The notes: generated by a model not told the origin, from the sequence alone. Positions 17,581-25,659 are shown, counted from the first letter of the stretch. The stretch: 64,000 bases of DNA from Sporofaciens musculi (GCF_009830285.1 NZ_WUQX01000001.1:5208501-5272500), one strand, 5' to 3'. Numbers and translations: made by a program.

Positions 17581-18309
17581 ATGAGAAAACTATTATTATA
17601 CATACTGAAACCATTTTCTTTTCTGCCGGCTCTGCTTATGATGTATGTCATATACAGTTTTTCCGCGCAGACAGCAGATGTTTCCGGAAGCTTGAGTTAC
17701 GCAGTCAGCTATAAGATTGTTGAGATTGGAAATGATGTGCTGGAGACAGGTTTTACCGACGAGCAGATTGGGCGCTATGCCCACAGGATTGAACATCCGG
17801 TCCGGAAACTGGCGCACATGACCGAGTATTTTCTGTTGGCTGTGGCTGTATCCTTCCCTTTCTATGTATACGGAGTGCGGGGCTTTGCCCTTATGCTGGT
17901 GGCAGGGCTTATCTGCGTCGGCTTTGCCGCGGGAGACGAATATCACCAATCCTTTGTGGCCGGACGCGGGCCGTCTAAGAAAGACGTTATGATAGACAGT
18001 ATTGGAGCATTCTTTGGAATAGTGTGCGTCCGCATTATCTGCTGGACAGCGATGACGCCGTTCCGCGTTGCAAAACGTATAGAAGAAAGAACACAGAGAA
18101 AGGCGCGGGCAAAGGAACTTGCAAGGGAACGGGCAAGAGAGCGGGCAAGAGAACGAGAAACATTTCCACGAGAACGAACAAGAGAGCGGGAACGGACAAC
18201 ACGGGAAAGAGAACGGGCAAGAGAACGAGAAACATTTCCACGGGAACGAACAAGAGAGCGGGAACGGACAGCGCTTTCAAGAGAACAGGGGACAAGGCGG
18301 GCACGTTAA
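17581..18309 (+). CDS. VanZ-like membrane protein with Arg/Glu-rich repeat tail
   Basis: About 242 residues. Residues ~1-165 form a VanZ-family core: an N-terminal span, YSFSAQ after it, RKLAHMTEYFLLA, and GDEYHQSFVAGRGPSKKDVMIDSIGAFFG, all family hallmarks. VanZ relatives confer low-level teicoplanin resistance in some enterococci. Residues ~170-242 are an unusual hydrophilic tail made of RER/ARER/ETFPRERTRERER repeats, encoded by tandem DNA repeats. ATG 17581 with GAGGTG five bases upstream is the start; TTG 17569 is an alternative. The tail is not part of the family and was probably created by repeat expansion. Confidence 0.85.
   Translation: MRKLLLYILKPFSFLPALLMMYVIYSFSAQTADVSGSLSYAVSYKIVEIGNDVLETGFTDEQIGRYAHRIEHPVRKLAHMTEYFLLAVAVSFPFYVYGVRGFALMLVAGLICVGFAAGDEYHQSFVAGRGPSKKDVMIDSIGAFFGIVCVRIICWTAMTPFRVAKRIEERTQRKARAKELARERARERARERETFPRERTRERERTTRERERARERETFPRERTRERERTALSREQGTRRAR
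18143..18270 (+). repeat. Tandem coding repeat, 72-bp offset
   Basis: Two copies of a ~56-bp unit (18143-18198 and 18215-18270), nearly identical, separated by exactly 72 bases start to start (24 codons, so in frame), within a longer stretch of degenerate GARCGRGMAAGA-type units. They encode the ETFPRERTRERER segments of the VanZ-like protein tail. Confidence 0.85.
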
Positions 18310-18325
18310 TGTCCCCCTGTCCCCT
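18287..18325. terminator. GC-rich inverted repeat at end of VanZ-like gene
   Basis: AGGGGACA (18287-18294) and TGTCCCCT (18318-18325) form an 8-bp stem spanning the stop codon of the VanZ-like gene. No T-run follows, so terminator function is uncertain. Confidence 0.35.
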
Positions 18326-18397
18326 ACAATCATTCCAATCACGCAGCCACTTATGAAGCTTAGCCTGGCTACAGGCTTGCCCTTGGGTATAACTTTT

Positions 18398-19132
18398 TCA
18401 CATCTTATCCAGCAGTACACCCTTCATTCCTCTGGAAAACATGCACTTCTCTCCATTTTTCATAAGAATCTCCCTATTCTTCAAATCCAGCTCTGCAATC
18501 TGATCTGTATTAACCAGATAAGCCCTGTGAACCCGAAGGAACCTCTCGCCCAGCTTCTCCTCCAACTCCTGCATACTCCCGATAAAATCAATTCGGTCAC
18601 TCTGCGCATGGAGCTCTATCCTGTGGGTCCTTCCTGCTGTCTCAAAAAACACAATCTCATCTACAGGAATATGCTTCACAACATCCATTACCTTCACAGA
18701 GAAAAACTCCCGTTCATCCCCTTTTTCCTTGCGCATGCGCTCTGTAATCACCTGAAGGCAATGACGAATCCCCGCCTTAAGCTTATCCGGATTTCCCTTC
18801 ACAATATAATCCAATGCCTCAAGATGATACCGGAAGGTCTCAAATGCTAAATCCTGAAATGCAGTCACATAAACCAAGAAACCTCTGGAATCCAGCTTCC
18901 GAATCTCCTGCCCAAGCCCGAAGCCATCCATCGGCTCGCCCTTAAGCTCGATATCGAGAAAATAGATTCCACGCCGCGCAGACTCCTTTACAGCCTGAAG
19001 CACCTCCTGGGGGTGTCCGCTGCACAGGACAATCTCCATATCATATCCCTCAATCAAAATCAATTTTTCCAGATATTCCCGCTGCGCAGCACGTATTTTC
19101 TCATCATCCTCACATATATATATCGGAAGCAT
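18398..19132 (-). CDS. LytTR-type response regulator (AgrA-like)
   Basis: 244 residues: receiver domain (EDDEKIR at ~8, Asp in YFLDIELKGEPMDG ~61, YVTAF then DYIVKG ~114) and a LytTR DNA-binding domain (residues ~140-240; KHIPVDEIVFFETAGRTHRI, FLRVHRAYLVNTDQI). Downstream of a CPBP protease gene and an AgrC-like kinase on the same strand, so the three probably form one unit. AgrA-type regulators usually answer to a processed peptide. Ribosome site AGGGGG/GGAGG before the ATG at 19132. Confidence 0.9.
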   Translation of the reverse strand: MLPIYICEDDEKIRAAQREYLEKLILIEGYDMEIVLCSGHPQEVLQAVKESARRGIYFLDIELKGEPMDGFGLGQEIRKLDSRGFLVYVTAFQDLAFETFRYHLEALDYIVKGNPDKLKAGIRHCLQVITERMRKEKGDEREFFSVKVMDVVKHIPVDEIVFFETAGRTHRIELHAQSDRIDFIGSMQELEEKLGERFLRVHRAYLVNTDQIAELDLKNREILMKNGEKCMFSRGMKGVLLDKM

Positions 19133-19165
19133 ACCTCCATCCCCCTCTTGCTCCTTCTCATTCTG

Positions 19166-20230
19166 TCATGAGTGTATTGGTCTTAGCAGCCCCTCTGCCT
19201 TGTGAGAAGCCTCCTTCCCACGATACTGCTTCGCGAAGATAAACAGCCCAAAGATTAGTCCATTCATCACAAGCGCAAGCGGAATATCCAGCCATGACAC
19301 ACTCTGATTTTCCAATACGTCTGCCGAAAATGCCCCTGAAACCACCAGTACCAGATTATTATTCAGGAAATGTATCATCACAGGCACCCAGATATTCTCT
19401 GTTTTCATATACGCGTACCCAAGGAAGATTCCAAGAGTAACACAGTTAATAATCTGGTTTACAGTCATAACCACGCCCTTATCCGGCGTCACATAGTAGA
19501 AGAAATCCAACGGCAGATGCCAAAGCCCCCATACCACTCCAAGAATCAGCACACCTTTTCGCAGGCCAAATTTCTTCTGCAGAAACGGCTGTAAATAATA
19601 TCTCCAACCATATTCTTCTCCAAAAAAAGCAGCATATCCCAACAGAAAATTAAGCGGCATAATTGCAAGATAAATCCACGCCTCTGCGCTTAACATAACT
19701 GAGATAAAGTTCTCCAACTGGCCTGACAATCCATTATAAGCCGCCACTCGAAAAAAATACAATACCACAAACAGAACAACACACCCGACAGACGCCATCC
19801 AGTTCTTTCCCTTGACGCCATAAGCCTCCCGTTTCTTTTTCCCTGCCGCAATCAAACAAATCAGACAGATCAGCCCTCCTGCCGCCAATATATATTGGAC
19901 GGCCATACAAAACACAGACACCGAACCATAGTCCGTCGTAATTACAACATCCGGCAGCAATACGGAAAGCGCCGTACATACGATTGAAAGCGCCGTCATC
20001 AGAATAAAACAAATATAAAATGCCCTTGGCATCTCCTTATCTTCCCTGCGGGTTAAAAGAAATGCAAACATGACTCCCATCGCCGGATATAGCATCTGTG
20101 TGACAGGAAACGCACTTAAATCCATCTGTTTCATACTGCCATACCACATCAGAAGTCCTAACAAGTATGGAATCCCGTAAGCGATCCCTATAAAAATCTT
20201 AAGCTGCCGTTTTTCTGTTTTTGAACCCAT
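19166..20230 (-). CDS. CPBP-family intramembrane glutamic protease
   Basis: 354 residues with about eight membrane spans and the CPBP (Abi, Rce1-like) motifs in order: EEYGWRYYLQ (motif 1, ~215), WGLWHLPLDFFYY (motif 2, ~243) and HFLNNN (motif 3, ~297). Family members process or give immunity to bacteriocins, or mature peptide pheromones. AAGGAGG precedes the ATG at 20230. It sits between an AgrC-like kinase and its LytTR regulator, which suggests a peptide-processing or immunity role in that circuit; no AgrD-like precursor is evident. Confidence 0.88.
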   Translation of the reverse strand: MGSKTEKRQLKIFIGIAYGIPYLLGLLMWYGSMKQMDLSAFPVTQMLYPAMGVMFAFLLTRREDKEMPRAFYICFILMTALSIVCTALSVLLPDVVITTDYGSVSVFCMAVQYILAAGGLICLICLIAAGKKKREAYGVKGKNWMASVGCVVLFVVLYFFRVAAYNGLSGQLENFISVMLSAEAWIYLAIMPLNFLLGYAAFFGEEYGWRYYLQPFLQKKFGLRKGVLILGVVWGLWHLPLDFFYYVTPDKGVVMTVNQIINCVTLGIFLGYAYMKTENIWVPVMIHFLNNNLVLVVSGAFSADVLENQSVSWLDIPLALVMNGLIFGLFIFAKQYRGKEASHKAEGLLRPIHS

Positions 20231-20286
20231 CTTTTCTTCCTCCTTCTCTCCCCATAAAACGGTCTTCCTGTTTCAATAAGTTCATT

Positions 20287-20373
20287 TTAACTGAAATCCC
20301 GTCCTTTGAAAGAGAAAATGCCCGAATCGAGTTCACCAGTGCCTAAAATGCCAAAATTCAAATTGTCCTTCAC
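20287..20373 (-). other. Candidate 28-codon ORF between kinase and CPBP genes
   Basis: A GTG at 20373 overlaps the kinase stop (GTGA) and opens a 28-residue frame, (V)KDNLNFGILGTGELDSGI..., ending at TAA 20287. The ribosome site is poor. Two AAAATGCC copies lie 30 bases apart here (20315 and 20345). It could be a peptide precursor or simply regulatory DNA; I cannot decide. Confidence 0.2.
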
Positions 20374-21734
20374 GCCTCTTGAATCTTTATTTCCTGGATA
20401 AAATACCCATCCTGTATCGTCGTAAGCGGCAGAGTCTTCTCGTACCTTCCCAGTATCTTCTTATAATTATCAAGCCCGATTCCCCTGTCTTTGCCCTTGG
20501 TGGAATATCCAGGCGTCCCAACCTTATGAAAATCAAGGGATGTATACAACGTATTTTTTACTCGAAATGTAGTATATCCGTTCTGGCTGCTAATCATAAT
20601 ATGAATCCTCCCGTCTTTCCTGCCCTGAACCTCCTCCATGGCATTATCCAGAAGGATTCCCAGACAACGGCACAGATCTGTACTGCGAATTCTTGTTTTC
20701 TCAAAGGGCTTCAAAACTTCCAACTCCCAGTGTATATCTTCCTCCTGCATGGTTTTCATTTTCTCCAGAAACAACCCCTTCACTTCCGTCACACGGATGT
20801 TGGCAAGCTGATTCATGAGACGAATCTGGCTTCCCACCTGCAAATCAAAGTCCTCCGTCATCTCATGGATATAACTCTGTATTGCCTCAATATTCCCTTC
20901 CTCTGCCTGCAGGTACATTCCTGACATCATATTTTTAAAATCATGGCGGAACCTTCGCACCTCCCGCTGCAGTCCCTCCAGGTTCTCAATATACGCCCCC
21001 TGCTGTCTAAGGCTTACGTTCTGGTCCTCTATCCGCTTCTGCTGGATTCCCTCGCGTCCGGTGTATATGAAAATCATATACACGACCATCAGGAAGAACA
21101 TAGCAGTCGCCGGATTATAACCAATGTCTCTTGCGCTGTAATCCACCGCCTCCTGAATTATCTGGGTCAGAATGGGGTAAAATCCAAGGAAAACCAAAAC
21201 TGCCAGCTTAGGTTTTTGTTCCTCCCACTGTCCGAACAGCTCCCTGGCATTCGTCTTGTACAGAAGTAATATTACCAGTAGGAGGCCCAATGGAATCACA
21301 ACCCATTCCAGGAACATATATTCCATCCTATCTGACAAAATGCTTAAATCATAAACCTTTTTAGGTGAAAATACATCCGCCAGATTCCAGCCAACATCAT
21401 GCAGAATCATAATAAAAACAGAAGTCACCAGACAGACTCCATATGGCTTCTGGTACATCACCCGAAGGAACAGCATCATCCCGCTAATGCTGATGTACGC
21501 ATAGATAATCTCCCCGCCATTGTGAGGCCATGCAAAAAGGCCCGTCTTATAAAAAATTGTTCCAAAGAATGCGCAGGCAAACAGATACAACAGCAACGAA
21601 TTAAAAATATCTCGGCAGTGCTTTCTGTTCTTGTAAGGAATCTCGCCAAAAAGCTGAATTGCAGCCGCCACATAAAATATGGTTGTCATGCCTACACTCA
21701 ATGTATTTGCACAGAATACCTCGAAGAATGTCAT
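20370..21734 (-). CDS. AgrC-like sensor kinase (GHKL ATPase)
   Basis: 454 residues: six to seven N-terminal membrane spans (~1-225), a coiled-coil linker, an atypical H-box RFRHDFKNMMSGMY (phospho-His ~265) and a GHKL-type ATPase (LGILLDNAMEEVQG; GIGLDNYKKILGRYE), the AgrC/ComD class that senses peptides. GGAGG lies seven bases before the ATG at 21734. Its cognate regulator is the LytTR protein two genes downstream; an ABC exporter pair lies upstream on the same strand. Confidence 0.9.
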   Translation of the reverse strand: MTFFEVFCANTLSVGMTTIFYVAAAIQLFGEIPYKNRKHCRDIFNSLLLYLFACAFFGTIFYKTGLFAWPHNGGEIIYAYISISGMMLFLRVMYQKPYGVCLVTSVFIMILHDVGWNLADVFSPKKVYDLSILSDRMEYMFLEWVVIPLGLLLVILLLYKTNARELFGQWEEQKPKLAVLVFLGFYPILTQIIQEAVDYSARDIGYNPATAMFFLMVVYMIFIYTGREGIQQKRIEDQNVSLRQQGAYIENLEGLQREVRRFRHDFKNMMSGMYLQAEEGNIEAIQSYIHEMTEDFDLQVGSQIRLMNQLANIRVTEVKGLFLEKMKTMQEEDIHWELEVLKPFEKTRIRSTDLCRCLGILLDNAMEEVQGRKDGRIHIMISSQNGYTTFRVKNTLYTSLDFHKVGTPGYSTKGKDRGIGLDNYKKILGRYEKTLPLTTIQDGYFIQEIKIQEA

Positions 21735-21846
21735 TTCCTATCCTCCTGTTAATCCACCAGAATTTATATATTACCAGATGAAGGCCTCCCGCCCACAGGT
21801 CATACCTGTGTATTCGTGCAAAGCCCTTCCGCCCCTCTGGAGCATA

Positions 21847-23418
21847 TCATGCCCGCAGACGGAACGTTTTCGGCGCCATCTTATACACCAATACACAGGC
21901 TATGATACAATAGGCAACGCAGAAAATAATCGTCCCAAGCCCAAATACAAATGTGGGAATATCCATCCGCATGATGCCATAGCAGACAAAATACGTCAGC
22001 ATCACCACCATCCTGTAAGTTCCGCTCTTAATCTCCGTCCCAGCATTATATGGCTGCAAAAGATAATAGATGGTCAGATAATGTACGGAAAAAAACATAC
22101 TGATACACAGAACCGAGACCATCAGCATGACATAATTAAGCGGCTCATTCGTTCCGCCGGACAGGTACAAAAGTAAAGTAAGCCCCACGCCAATCACCGC
22201 TGCCGGAAGCAGGTTGACCTTCATAATCTCCCGAAGCCGAATCTGGAACAGCTTAAGAATACATTCCGGACGTTTATAAAAGGAATAAGTCAGGAGGCTG
22301 TGGTCACAGTTCATGAACAACACATTGGTAAATCCTGTTCCCCGATTAATAAAATACATTATGAATACTATATAGGGCAGGTTCATCAGCATAAACTCAT
22401 TCACCAATCCTTTAAACTCCGGCATAAAGCGAATCCCCACAATAACAACGCTTATAATTCCAAGACAGATTGCCGCAATCCGTTTCGAGGATTTCCAGAG
22501 TATTTTCTGATGACGCCGGATAAATATCTCATTGAGATACTCAAAGCCCTTCCGGCTGCTTCCGGCTTCACTGTCAATCTGGATTACTTTCTCACTCTGG
22601 CGTTTTGCCGCTCCTTTGACCTCCTCAAGCTGGCTCATGTGCTGTGTAAGAAGCTGCTGATAGACCTCCCTGTACTCCTGAAACGTCCACACCTTCCTCA
22701 TGGACATTACGCCCAGCAGAATTCCCCATGCCAACAGGGCAACGCTCACCATTTCCGGTATTGACCACCCCAGAACCGGCAGTCCATATGCCGCCGCCAA
22801 CCCAAGGCCAATTAATATCCACACCATTACTCCCACCTGGTTCTCATTTACCGCAATTCCTGTGCGCTCATAATCCCACAGGGAATAGGCGACTACCGTT
22901 ATTTTTGTCCCTGCTGCGGCAAAGGGAAGCATCAGGCACTGCCACACAGGCAGCCCTCGCATACTCCCAAAAATCAGTCCAAACACCAGGTATGCAACGA
23001 GCACCTTCAACAGCTCATATCCATATGTAACCAAAGCGTACTCCTTTGCATCCATCCCCAGAAGAATCAAAGCATAGTATTTATCCTTCGTCGGATTAAA
23101 AATATACGTATTGACCCATGCCCCAATCAGAGTCAACAGCACAAAGAGGTGCAGAAAGATCTCTCTTTGGGAGCCATTATCATAAAGGGATACCACCAAA
23201 GTAATCATCAGAAGAAAATACAGGAATTTTCCCAGAAATGCCTTGATAACTTCCCAGATGCCTGACACAATATTTGCAAATATCTTTATATCCGGATCAC
23301 AGTACAATTCCTGAGGAAGTATGCTTTTAATCAGGGGAATCTGTTTCAGAGAATAAAGAATCGTGTTGACACGATATGTATTCTTTAAAGAAAATGCTAT
23401 TTTTAACGTTCTGTTCAT
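21847..23418 (-). CDS. ABC exporter permease (large, about 12 spans)
   Basis: 523 residues with two hydrophobic blocks (residues ~60-245 and ~310-515) separated by a charged linker (~250-300). No named family beyond 'ABC transporter permease' recognised. GAGGAG lies seven bases before the ATG at 23418. Encoded directly after its ATPase. Together with the kinase, protease and regulator downstream it could form a peptide export/sensing unit. Confidence 0.75.
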   Translation of the reverse strand: MNRTLKIAFSLKNTYRVNTILYSLKQIPLIKSILPQELYCDPDIKIFANIVSGIWEVIKAFLGKFLYFLLMITLVVSLYDNGSQREIFLHLFVLLTLIGAWVNTYIFNPTKDKYYALILLGMDAKEYALVTYGYELLKVLVAYLVFGLIFGSMRGLPVWQCLMLPFAAAGTKITVVAYSLWDYERTGIAVNENQVGVMVWILIGLGLAAAYGLPVLGWSIPEMVSVALLAWGILLGVMSMRKVWTFQEYREVYQQLLTQHMSQLEEVKGAAKRQSEKVIQIDSEAGSSRKGFEYLNEIFIRRHQKILWKSSKRIAAICLGIISVVIVGIRFMPEFKGLVNEFMLMNLPYIVFIMYFINRGTGFTNVLFMNCDHSLLTYSFYKRPECILKLFQIRLREIMKVNLLPAAVIGVGLTLLLYLSGGTNEPLNYVMLMVSVLCISMFFSVHYLTIYYLLQPYNAGTEIKSGTYRMVVMLTYFVCYGIMRMDIPTFVFGLGTIIFCVAYCIIACVLVYKMAPKTFRLRA

Positions 23419-23437
23419 GTCTTAACTCCTCATGTAT

Positions 23438-24136
23438 TTAGTTTCCCATAAGCGCCGCCAGAATCTTTTCCTTGAACTCCTGGCTATTAAGATTCGTCTT
23501 GTCTACACGCTCAAGCACCCCTTGGTTCAGCAGCACAATCTCATCGCAGAGGTCCAGCGCAAGGTCCATAATATGGGTAGAAAAAATAATAATCCTTCCC
23601 TCCTTCAGCGTCCTAAGAAGCTGCTTCATCTCCTCCGCCACCACCACATCCAGGGAGGTCAGCGGTTCGTCCAGAAGCAGAAGGTTCGGCTTGGCAATGA
23701 TATTTACCAACATCTGCATCTTATTTTTCATACCGTGGGAGTAATCCTTCAGAAGTTTATCTCTGTCCTCCCGCGAAATACCTATGTAGTCGAAATATGC
23801 GTCAAGCTCCTGAATATTCTGAAGCTTATCTTCATGGATATCTATGAAAAATTTGAGAAATTCCCGTCCTGTCAAAAATTCCGGCACTGTCGGCGTGGAC
23901 AGAACGTAACCTATATCCTCCGGCGCAACGTCCCGCCTCTGTCCGTCAATCTCCATATAAAAACTGCCGCCCTCTGCCTTCATGTCCCTGTTAAGACAGT
24001 TAAAAAGCGTTGTCTTGCCTGCACCGTTACGCCCAAGAAGGCCATAGATTTTACCACTCTCGAATGTAAAATCAATGTCACGGAGTACCTCCTTCTTCTC
24101 AAAATGCTTCTCCAAATGCTCAATAATAAATTTCAT
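23438..24136 (-). CDS. ABC transporter ATP-binding protein
   Basis: 232 residues. Walker A GRNGAGKTT (~36), signature region YSHGMKNKMQMLVNI (SHGMK in place of the usual SGGQ), Walker B LLLLDEPLTSLD, and H-loop STHIM. Start ATG 24136 with AAGGA six bases upstream. First gene of the pair with the 523-residue permease. A 28-bp AT-rich palindrome 65 bases upstream is a possible operator. Confidence 0.88.
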   Translation of the reverse strand: MKFIIEHLEKHFEKKEVLRDIDFTFESGKIYGLLGRNGAGKTTLFNCLNRDMKAEGGSFYMEIDGQRRDVAPEDIGYVLSTPTVPEFLTGREFLKFFIDIHEDKLQNIQELDAYFDYIGISREDRDKLLKDYSHGMKNKMQMLVNIIAKPNLLLLDEPLTSLDVVVAEEMKQLLRTLKEGRIIIFSTHIMDLALDLCDEIVLLNQGVLERVDKTNLNSQEFKEKILAALMGN

Positions 24137-24200
24137 GTCCGTTCCTTCTTTCTTATGGCTGCCATATGCAATTTCATGCAGCTTCGTTTGTCCTGACTTA

Positions 24201-24228
24201 AATATATATAATAGATATTATATATTTT
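24201..24228. promoter_or_regulatory. AT-rich palindrome upstream of ABC ATPase
   Basis: A near-perfect 28-bp dyad centred on GA at 24214-24215 (13 of 14 pairs match; half-site ATATATAATA). It lies in the gap between the divergent ABC ATPase and sdpR genes and does not resemble the sdpR operators, so it may bind another regulator or simply be the AT-rich core of the ABC promoter. Confidence 0.35.
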
Positions 24229-24263
24229 GTTTGAAAATGTCATCCCTTAATACATTACTTAAC

Positions 24264-24285
24264 TATTTAGATATTATTCTAAATA
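24264..24285. promoter_or_regulatory. sdpR operator 1
   Basis: Imperfect 22-bp palindrome with arms TATTTAGA and TCTAAATA, four bases upstream of the -35 box. Its arms match those of operator 2. Confidence 0.65.
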
Positions 24286-24289
24286 CCTG

Positions 24290-24318
24290 TTGCTTTTTCT
24301 ATCTGCCCGTGCTATTAT
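24290..24318 (+). promoter_or_regulatory. Predicted sdpRI promoter
   Basis: TTGCTT (24290-24295), 17-base spacer, TATTAT (24313-24318). Bracketed by two copies of the same palindrome, one just upstream of the -35 and one starting two bases after the -10. Confidence 0.7.
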
Positions 24319-24319
24319 C

Positions 24320-24341
24320 TATTTAGAAATATTTCTAAATA
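24320..24341. promoter_or_regulatory. sdpR operator 2
   Basis: Perfect 22-bp palindrome with arms TATTTAGAAAT, starting one base after the -10 box and therefore covering the transcription start. ArsR/SdpR-type autorepressors bind such dyads. Confidence 0.7.
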
Positions 24342-24361
24342 CTATTAAGGAGGGATGCGTA

Positions 24362-24634
24362 TTGAGTTTTGGTCAGACGTTCAAAGCGTTATCCGACCCC
24401 GTCCGGCGTGAGATTCTTACGCTGCTGAAAACCGGCCGAATGTCAGCCGGAGAGATTGGAAGCCATTTTGACATGACGGGTGCTACCATCTCCTACCACC
24501 TAAGCATTTTGAAAAAAGCAGATTTGGTTCATGAATCAAAGTATAAGAATTTTATATACTATGAACTGAATACTTCCGTAGTGGAGGAATTGATGGCATG
24601 GCTTTCTAATTTAAAAGGAGGAAATAAAGCATGA
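24362..24634 (+). CDS. sdpR: SdpR-like ArsR-family autorepressor
   Basis: About 90 residues: an ArsR-type winged helix (FKALSDPVRREILTLLKTG, then MSAGEIGSHFDMTGATISYH recognition helix, LKKADLVHESKYKNFIYYEL wing). The start is TTG 24362 with AAGGAGG eight bases upstream. The stop overlaps the sdpI start (ATGA). In Bacillus subtilis SdpR represses its own operon and is inactivated at the membrane by SdpI bound to the SDP toxin. Two matching palindromes around the promoter support the same autorepression here. Confidence 0.88.
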   Translation: MSFGQTFKALSDPVRREILTLLKTGRMSAGEIGSHFDMTGATISYHLSILKKADLVHESKYKNFIYYELNTSVVEELMAWLSNLKGGNKA

Positions 24635-25281
24635 ACAAAAAAGTATTAATAATCACCACCAGCCTGATTACATTGCTGCCCATACTCATCGGCATTTTGT
24701 GTTGGAACCGCCTGCCGGATACCGTGGCTACACATTTTTCGTCAGACGGCACACCCAATGGTTTTAGTCCTAAGATATTTGCTGTTCTGGGACTTCCTGC
24801 ACTTATATTTATAGCCCATCTCTTCTGCGCTTTTTGTACTTCAATCGACCCGAAGTATAAGAATATCAGCCAGAAGATGTACCGGCTGATTCTGTTCATC
24901 TGTCCGGTCTGCTCTTTAGTCTGCTGCGCCGCCATCTATAGCTACGCCCTTGAGCTTTCCATAGCAGACTGGCTGAACTCCATGTTTTTTATGAATCTCT
25001 TGATGGGGCTTATCTTTTTCCTAATTGGGAACTACCTGCCTAAATGCCACCAGAATTACACGGTCGGCATTAAGCTGCCCTGGACTCTGGCAGATGAGGA
25101 GAACTGGAACCTGACGCACAGGTTTGCCGGACGGGTGTACGCTTTAGTTGGAATCCTGTGTATTGTCAATGCATTCCTTCATTTGAAATGGATACTTCCG
25201 GCAGTAATTATTGTCATTCTATTTGTGCCTGCCGCCTATTCACTGGGGCTGTATCTGAAAAGCAGAACAAAGGAGGAGTAA
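24631..25281 (+). CDS. sdpI: SdpI-family immunity/signalling membrane protein
   Basis: 216 residues with six predicted spans: DUF1648 at the N-terminus (LPDTVATHFSSDGTPNGFSPK) and an SdpI domain (GNYLPKCHQNYTVGIKLPW, then NWNLTHRFAGRVYALVG). In B. subtilis SdpI protects against the SDP killing factor and sequesters SdpR. No sdpABC toxin genes are in the window, so here the pair probably answers peptides made by others. Confidence 0.87.
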   Translation: MNKKVLIITTSLITLLPILIGILCWNRLPDTVATHFSSDGTPNGFSPKIFAVLGLPALIFIAHLFCAFCTSIDPKYKNISQKMYRLILFICPVCSLVCCAAIYSYALELSIADWLNSMFFMNLLMGLIFFLIGNYLPKCHQNYTVGIKLPWTLADEENWNLTHRFAGRVYALVGILCIVNAFLHLKWILPAVIIVILFVPAAYSLGLYLKSRTKEE

Positions 25282-25349
25282 AAAGTTAGGGAACTGTCCT
25301 ACAGGAAAGAAAAGGATAAATTTTTTGACCTATACATAGGTTCTGTTGA

Positions 25350-25378
25350 TTGAGTATCAGCTTTCCATATGTTATAAT
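25350..25378 (+). promoter_or_regulatory. Predicted promoter of type I toxin 1
   Basis: TTGAGT (25350-25355), 17-base spacer, TATAAT (25373-25378) with an extended TGT. Drives the 27-codon toxin frame 80 bases downstream. Confidence 0.7.
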
Positions 25379-25458
25379 GAACTCGTGTAATTGAAAAGAA
25401 AGTAGGATGCGATTTTCCGATGGATGCCCTCTAGTCTAACGAAAGAGGGTGATGCCCT

Positions 25459-25539
25459 ATGAGTATAATGGAAGTTCTTACATTATTACTTGTATTGTTT
25501 GCGGCTCTGTCTTACATAGACAATCATAAAAAGAAATAA
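25459..25539 (+). CDS. Holin-like type I toxin peptide 1 (26 aa)
   Basis: MSIMEVLTLLLVLFAALSYI plus a DNHKKK tail: one hydrophobic helix with an acidic residue near the N-terminus and a basic C-terminus, matching putative holin-like toxins (Hol_Tox; TxpA/BsrG-like). GAGGGTGATG precedes the ATG, and the leader has a pairing CCCTCTAGTCTAACGAAAGAGGG hairpin (two 6-base arms) that could hide the ribosome site. A convergent strong promoter and shared terminator on the opposite strand indicate an antisense antitoxin RNA. Too short for ordinary gene finders. Confidence 0.7.
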   Translation: MSIMEVLTLLLVLFAALSYIDNHKKK

Positions 25540-25624
25540 GCATCCCTACCGCCCAAGTTTGGATGCTTATTTCTTATAATCATTTTTACTGAGGGCAATC
25601 GGAGATTCAATTCCGATCACTTCT
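25527..25624 (-). ncRNA. Predicted antitoxin RNA for toxin 1
   Basis: A promoter on the reverse strand (TTGAAA 25659-25654, 17 bases, TATAAT 25636-25631) predicts a transcript starting near 25624 that runs into the toxin's 3' end and stops at the shared hairpin. It has no open frame and can form an internal stem (GATCGGA/TCCGATT). Its 3' part is fully complementary to the end of the toxin mRNA, as in txpA/ratA. Confidence 0.6.
25531..25575. terminator. Shared bidirectional terminator of toxin/antitoxin 1
   Basis: Perfect 15-bp stem (AAGAAATAAGCATCC and its mirror at 25561-25575). The left arm contains the toxin stop codon. T-runs flank it on both strands. Confidence 0.8.
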
Positions 25625-25630
25625 AAGTAG

Positions 25631-25659
25631 ATTATACATGAGAGCTGCTTGATTTTCAA
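25631..25659 (-). promoter_or_regulatory. Predicted antitoxin RNA 1 promoter
   Basis: Reverse strand TTGAAA and TATAAT with 17-base spacing, a near-consensus sigma-A promoter pointing at the toxin gene. Confidence 0.7.

Noticed and set aside
18143-18270. CRISPR-like repeat
   Set aside because: Only two long copies, in-frame and coding, with no unique spacers of constant length and no cas genes.
18024-18356. Extra open frames through the Arg/Glu repeat region
   Set aside because: All frames stay open because of the repeat composition; only the frame continuing the VanZ core is supported.
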